A DNA stretch of 64,000 nucleotides from assembly GCA_023374045.1 (NCBI GenBank), contig CM041783.1, positions 98,429,298 to 98,493,297 of the forward strand, in the 5' to 3' direction. Shown piece after piece: positions 58,650-64,000 of the stretch; positions within the stretch are counted from its first letter, which is position 1, and each line of letters begins with the position of its first letter. Below the pieces are notes generated by a model. The model was given only the letters and a program-made list of their open reading frames with translations, did not search any database and had not been told where the DNA came from. The stretch comes from Limonium bicolor. Taxonomy: Eukaryota; Streptophyta; Magnoliopsida; Caryophyllales; Plumbaginaceae. Made by a program: the position numbers and the translations under genes.

Positions 58650-61600
58650 GAATGCTATTTAATCTTTACTCTTACTTTACTTACTTACTTCCATTTACTT
58701 ACTTACTCATTCTTGTTTACTTACTCATACTCAAGTTAAGTCGGTGTGACCTCCGGCCCGGGGACTACACCGTCCCACCACCGGGATTTACTTGACTCAC
58801 CAATCCGGGATGCTACCCACTTAAGGGATTTGGGCCGCGGACCAGTTTAAGAGTCAGGAATCGGATCCAACCTCTTGTGTCTCCTCATCCTCACGCGTGG
58901 CCGAAACTATATCGGACTTCTACTCATTCCAATTTAATTACCAATTTAAGTTAGATTGGTTAGCTTGTTAGGAATCAGTTAGAAGTCCAATCACAATCAC
59001 AATCGGTCACAGTACATTACCACATACATACACACATTCATATTCATCCATACATTTCATGAATTATACAAACTAAGATTAAGAAAATATTCACATCACA
59101 CAACACTACATATTCACAAGTATGCATAGTAACTCCGATTCGTGCATTTATCTTATTTGGTGATCAATTAGCACACAACACACAAATCAGAGTAACCAAG
59201 ATAGCATACGGGGCATGAGGAATTCATACCGTTCACCGTTGTACTTGTATCCCAACTTTCCTCTGGTGCTCACAAATCAGATCCTATGATACACATGCAA
59301 TCGAATGATTAATCTAACTATCATTCACTTAATTCGATTACTCTTACGTTTACTAATTCATATTTACTAAGTCTTTGAAGTTCTTATACTTACACATGGT
59401 TTACTTTCTTTAAGTTTGTTTCCTTACTTAACATCGGTATACTTACATATATGTACATATGTATATGTGGGTATACATATATATATATATTATTTAATTT
59501 AATAAAATTTTTTTTGTAAGACCCGACCGACCTACAAGTCCGGTCCCAAGGTCGGTCGAAGTCAGTAAGGAATTACGCTGGAAATTTCAGGGCCGACCGA
59601 CCTTGCAAGTCCGGTCCCAAGGTCGGTCCATTCCAGTAAGGTACACGACGGAGAATTTTAGCCCGACCGACCTTGCAAGTCCGGTCGCAAGGTCGGTCCA
59701 TTCCAGTAGGTTGCATTACGGAAATTCTTCTGGCCGACCGACCTTGCATGTCCGGTCCCAAGGTCGGTCCATTCCAGAAGGTTTCCGTCCTTGTAAATCT
59801 GGGCTCGACCGACCTTGCAAGTCCGGTCCCAAGGTCGGTCCGGCCCAGTATTTGCATTTTTTTCTGTTTTCAGTTCTATCTTTCACCCATTACTTCTTCT
59901 CCATCGTTCCTACACTTAATCCCACATGTTTTATCACTAATTAAACCTCCTAATACATCTTAGTTCATCCATTAACTCCTTACTCATTTCTATACTAATT
60001 GACACATCATTTCCTAACTTCCATTTCAACACTTACATTGTTTCTTCCTAGCATAGTTATGCTACAGATTTTAACTCTAACTCTCTCCATCTAAAGCTCC
60101 CTCTTCTAATGTCCTTTCTAACACTCCTAATGCATTACGATACATTATCTACCTCTCTCAATCTACCCACCATTTAACTCCATCCAAAATCTGTTACAAC
60201 TCATGTTCTTCACCTAGTTTCTAGCTCATTAAGTGTTCTAGTCCTAGGTAAATTTTGCCATAGTCTCCCCTATATTTTTACACTCTCACCACATTGTTTC
60301 CTCACACATTAACATCATCTCACCTGTTTATACACAACAACAACACACAAAACTCTCATACACCCATAACAACACTAAAACACTCTTAAAAATTTCTACA
60401 CTCACCCATTGACTCCCAACTATGTTTTAACAAGTTTAAAAATGTCTTTTAAGGGTTTAAAACATTTGTTTCCTCCTACACATTACACTACCAATACACC
60501 ACCATTTTACAATACCTATTTTAACTTCTAAAAATCTGTTACATTATACATTACTAAACTACACAAGGACAAGCATTGTTTACCTTGTTTCTCCTCTAGT
60601 TTTCTTTTTTCCTTCTTGCTTCTTCCTTCTTCTTCCTTTCCTCTTTCCACCGGTTTTAGCAACACAATTCACTAACACTACAACCATTCATATACATGCT
60701 TCAATACTAGAAACTAACCAATCATTATTTCAGCTTTTAATGTAAGTTTTAGGGTTTAGGAGTATTACCTTCCAAGGGAGTAGATGAAGCTTAGAGGAGC
60801 TTAAGAACAATGTTTCTACTCCTTCAAAGAAGCCAAAATCGGCTGGGTACAAAAGGAGCAACAAGGGTTTTCGCTCAAATTTCGTTTTGCCCATAAGGCT
60901 AGAAAAACAATGGAGTTTCAAGAAGATTTTTACCTCAAAAGAACAAGGAGAAAAAGGTGGTTCTAGTGGTGGTCTAGAAGCTCCAAATGCTCTATACCAT
61001 GGAGATGAAAGTTCTTGTTTTCGAATTTTCAAAAGATAGAAGTGTTGCTCTTGATGAGAGGATGACAATGGTGTAATTTTTACAATGTTTGGAGAAGGTT
61101 TAAGCACTTAACAAGATGAGAGAAGATGGAGTTTTGTGGGTTTGCCCAAGCTTCCATGGCTATCGGCTGGGGAAGAAGAAAATAGAGAGAGTGAGGGAGA
61201 TAGGGTGCTGTTACGTGAGTGAAGAAATGAGAGTAGGAGAGAGAGTGAGAGTGTGAGGTAGAATAAAGTAGGTGAGTGTTTACTTTATTAGTTTTGTTGT
61301 TTTGTAAATAAGAAGAGATATGTGATGTGTGTGTGTGTGGGGGGGGGGGGGGTGGGGAAATCGGACACCACACAGCACACACATACCTCCTTTACTTTTT
61401 ATTTCAAAAGTGGACACATAAGTTTTGGTTATTTATGTTTCTACCCCACAACTTCTCGTTTTTGACAGTTTTACTAATTTCTCGTTTTATTGATTTTCTT
61501 GGTTCTAAAGCTTCACTAATATTTATTAATGACTATTCAGTTGACCAAAATTGTTACGAGTCTATTTGACCCGCTTAAAGACGCGTTTTCCCGGTTACCT

Positions 61601-61752
61601 CGAAAAACGCGCTTTAAGGTTCGTTAGTGCTTTTAATCCGTTTTAAGGATCCGTTTCTTCGGGATTTGTTCCCTCATGATTATTTATACTTATTAAGCTT
61701 CTAATTACTTATTAGCCTAATTAATCACTATTTTTAATTACGGGGTATTTCA
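58650..61752 (-). repeat. Truncated family A LTR, unit 2
   Basis: A near-identical copy of 54421-57554 that lacks the terminal part carrying TGTAACACCCC. It holds hairpin array 59521-59850, a pyrimidine-rich region and the LTR start at 61752. The preceding 58200-58649 is the tail of the LTR-like insertion. Confidence 0.85.
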
Positions 61753-62220
61753 ATCTACCCCCTTAAGAAACTTTGCCCTCAAAGTTGCTCAAGGTTAATA
61801 GTTTTATAATTCTACTCATTATGCAAACCAATTGCCATAATGCATCTTGCTACCACCTATGAGGTGTTTACTTCTTCCACATTGCAAGCATACGCTATTC
61901 AAGCACAATACGCATTCACACACAATACGAATTCACATACACCATACACCATTTCCATACATACCATCACACAATACATCGATGCAATTCACATTACACA
62001 TTACACATACATCATCCATCGTACATACACATCCATACACTACTCATTACACATACATACATACACATACCAAATTCACTTGCACTACATGTGCCATACA
62101 AAACCTATTACAATACCTACACACTATGCAATGCACACCCGAAGCAATGCAAAAGCAAAAAGGCTCTACCCCCCTTAAAAGGGGTACGCCCCGTACCCGT
62201 ATTACTAAATGCTAGACTCT

Positions 62221-62400
62221 CTAGTCTATGAACAACTGTGGGTACTTAGCCTTCATGGCATCTTCCAACTCCCATGTCGCTTCTTCGACATCATGGTTAG
62301 ACCATAGGACCTTCACCATTCGTATAGACTTGTGGCGAGTGTCTCTGGTCTTCCTATCAAGGATTCTTACCGGGGTTTCAACATATCGCATAGTCGGCTT
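62221..62400 (-). pseudogene. pol C-terminus (chromodomain tail), truncated, unit 2
   Basis: A second copy of the segment at 58021-58199 with the same stop and the same left joint, differing by about one base in length. Confidence 0.8.
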
Positions 62401-64000
62401 GATTTCGGTATTTTTCCATAGGAGAGAGAAAATTGCAAAAATGATTGAATTTCTCTTTTAAATTTTGGGTTAAGGTTCCAAATAAAATAATTTCAAGTTT
62501 ATGACTGTATGTAGTCATGCTAACCATGTGACAATTTTATTTTAATTTTGGAAACCTTTTATTATTTCTATTTTGAGGTTATTTCATGTGTTAATTAAAG
62601 AAATTAACTTATAATATGAATTAAAAGATAAATTTCCAGAATAAATATTATCAGAAAATCATGAAATACCTTTCATAATGACTATGATATTTGGAAGTGT
62701 TTGGAGATAATGAACAAGTCATATGAAAATAGAAAATCCCGATAATGTCATTGGAAAATCCCGCCTTGGTGCTTTTTGACCCCTTTTGCCCTTTGTAACA
62801 CGTATGCCTTAGAGACTACTCCGGGGGGGGGGGGGGTTGAAATTTTGGGTATAACAGAATGCTATTTAATCTTTACTCTTACTTTACTTACTTACTTCCA
62901 TTTACTTACTTACTCATTCTTGTTTACTTACTCATACTCAAGTTAAGTCGGTGTGACCTCCGGCCCGGGGACTACACCGTCCCACCACCGGGATTTACTT
63001 GACTCACCAATCCGGGATGCTACCCACTTAAGGGATTTGGGCCGCGGACCAGTTTAAGAGTCAGGAATCGGATCCAACCTCTTGTGTCTCCTCATCCTCA
63101 CGCGTGGCCGAAACTATATCGGACTTCTACTCATTCCAATTTAATTACCAATTTAAGTTAGATTGGTTAGCTTGTTAGGAATCAGTTAGAAGTCCAATCA
63201 CAATCACAATCGGTCACAGTACATTACCACATACATACACACATTCATATTCATCCATACATCATGAATTATACAAACTAAGATTTAAGAAAAATATTCA
63301 CATCACACAACACTACATATTCACAAGTATGCATAGTAACTCCGATTCGTGCATTTATCTTATTTGGTGATCAATTAGCACACAACACACAAATCAGAGT
63401 AACCAAGATAGCATACGGGGCATGAGGAATTCATACCGTTCACCGTTGTACTTGTATCCCAACTTTCCTCTGGTGCTCACAAATCAGATCCTATGATACA
63501 CATGCAATCGAATGATTAATCTAACTATCATTCACTTAATTCGATTACTCTTACGTTTACTAATTCATATTTACTAAGTCTTTGAAGTTCTTATACTTAC
63601 ACATGGTTTACTTTCTTTAAGTTTGTTCCTTACTTAACATCGGTATACTTACATATATGTACATATGTATATGTGGGTATACATATATATATATATATTT
63701 AATTTAATAAAATTTTTTTTTGTAAGACCCGACCGACCTTACAAGTCCGGTCCCAAGGTCGGTCGAAGTCAGTAAGGAATTACGCTGGAAAATTTCAGGG
63801 CCGACCGACCTTGCAAGTCCGGTCCCAAGGTCGGTCCATTCCAGTAAGGTACACGACGGAGAATTTTAGCCCGACCGACCTTGCAAGTCCGGTCGCAAGG
63901 TCGGTCCATTCCAGTAGGTTGCATTACGGGAAATTCTTCTGGCCGACCGACCTTGCATGTCCGGTCCCAAGGTCGTCCATTCCAGAAGGTTTCCGTCCTT
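62401..64000 (-). repeat. Partial third array unit
   Basis: LTR-like insertion tail 62401-62855 (with a longer poly-G run), then family A LTR to the window end inside the hairpin array. It is closest to unit two. Confidence 0.85.

Larger units (their letters stand above)
53977..64000 (-). repeat. Tandem array, 4.2-kb unit derived from retroelements
   Basis: The sequence starting GATTTCGGTAT recurs at 53977, 58200 and 62401, giving units of 4223 and 4201 bp and a third unit cut by the window end. Each unit has the last 440-450 bp of the LTR-like insertion, about 3.1 kb of family A LTR, the PPT region and the pol chromodomain tail, all in the same order. The joint fuses chromodomain sequence (TCGGCT) to the insertion (TTGATTTCGG). 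Units two and three share variants that unit one lacks. Confidence 0.9.

Overview
The window is plant nuclear DNA made almost entirely of nested Ty3/gypsy (Metaviridae) LTR retrotransposons. No ordinary host gene, rRNA or tRNA gene was found. The plant assignment rests on initiator-Met tRNA primer-binding sites (TGGTATCAGAGC), a chromovirus-type pol, hAT-type MITEs with perfect 8-bp target duplications, and a plant-ALKBH1-like AlkB reading frame. The species cannot be named.

Two related LTR families share the same LTR ends (TGAAATACCCC at the start, GGGGTGTTACA at the end), the same PBS and the same polypurine tract (PPT). Family A has LTRs of about 3.9-4.1 kb and carries gag, an AlkB-like exon and pol. 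Family B has AT-rich LTRs of about 5 kb and a long, mostly non-coding interior; one copy has only gag.

Layout:
- 1-7807: minus-strand family B element (partial LTR, non-coding interior, PBS, partial LTR), interrupted by a family A insertion.
- 7808-22268: plus-strand family A element (LTR, gag, AlkB, PR-RT-RH-INT-chromodomain, LTR).
- 22269-24994: a second gag-AlkB interior in tandem behind the shared LTR. It is fused at about 24995 to a family B-like non-coding interior that ends in an LTR tail near 27898.
- 27899-41507: family B interior and long 3' LTR, which is split by a minus-strand family A-like solo LTR (32843-36956, 5-bp duplication GGATT).
- 41508-42490: AT-rich LTR-like flank.
- 42491-51636: family B 5' LTR carrying two hAT MITEs, then PBS, a broken intron-containing gag and a non-coding interior.
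- 51637-64000: minus-strand family A LTR disrupted by a 2-kb unrelated LTR-like insertion. Part of this chimera is amplified into a tandem array with a 4.2-kb unit that runs off the window.

The main discovery candidate is the AlkB (2OG-Fe(II) dioxygenase) exon between gag and protease in family A. In both copies one splice donor at the gag end is followed by two acceptors of the same phase. One opens the AlkB exon, which has its own stop and an AATAAA. The other, seen in the copy that keeps pol, opens the protease. This predicts a Gag-AlkB / Gag-Pol choice by alternative splicing. Gag also has internal introns, one at the same residue in families A and B. Several non-coding parts hold hairpins whose stems differ by compensating base changes: LTR arrays, paired interior hairpins, the PBS and the gag leader.

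Many differences between near-identical copies are 1-nt indels, often in homopolymers. Some frameshifts may therefore be assembly errors rather than real decay.
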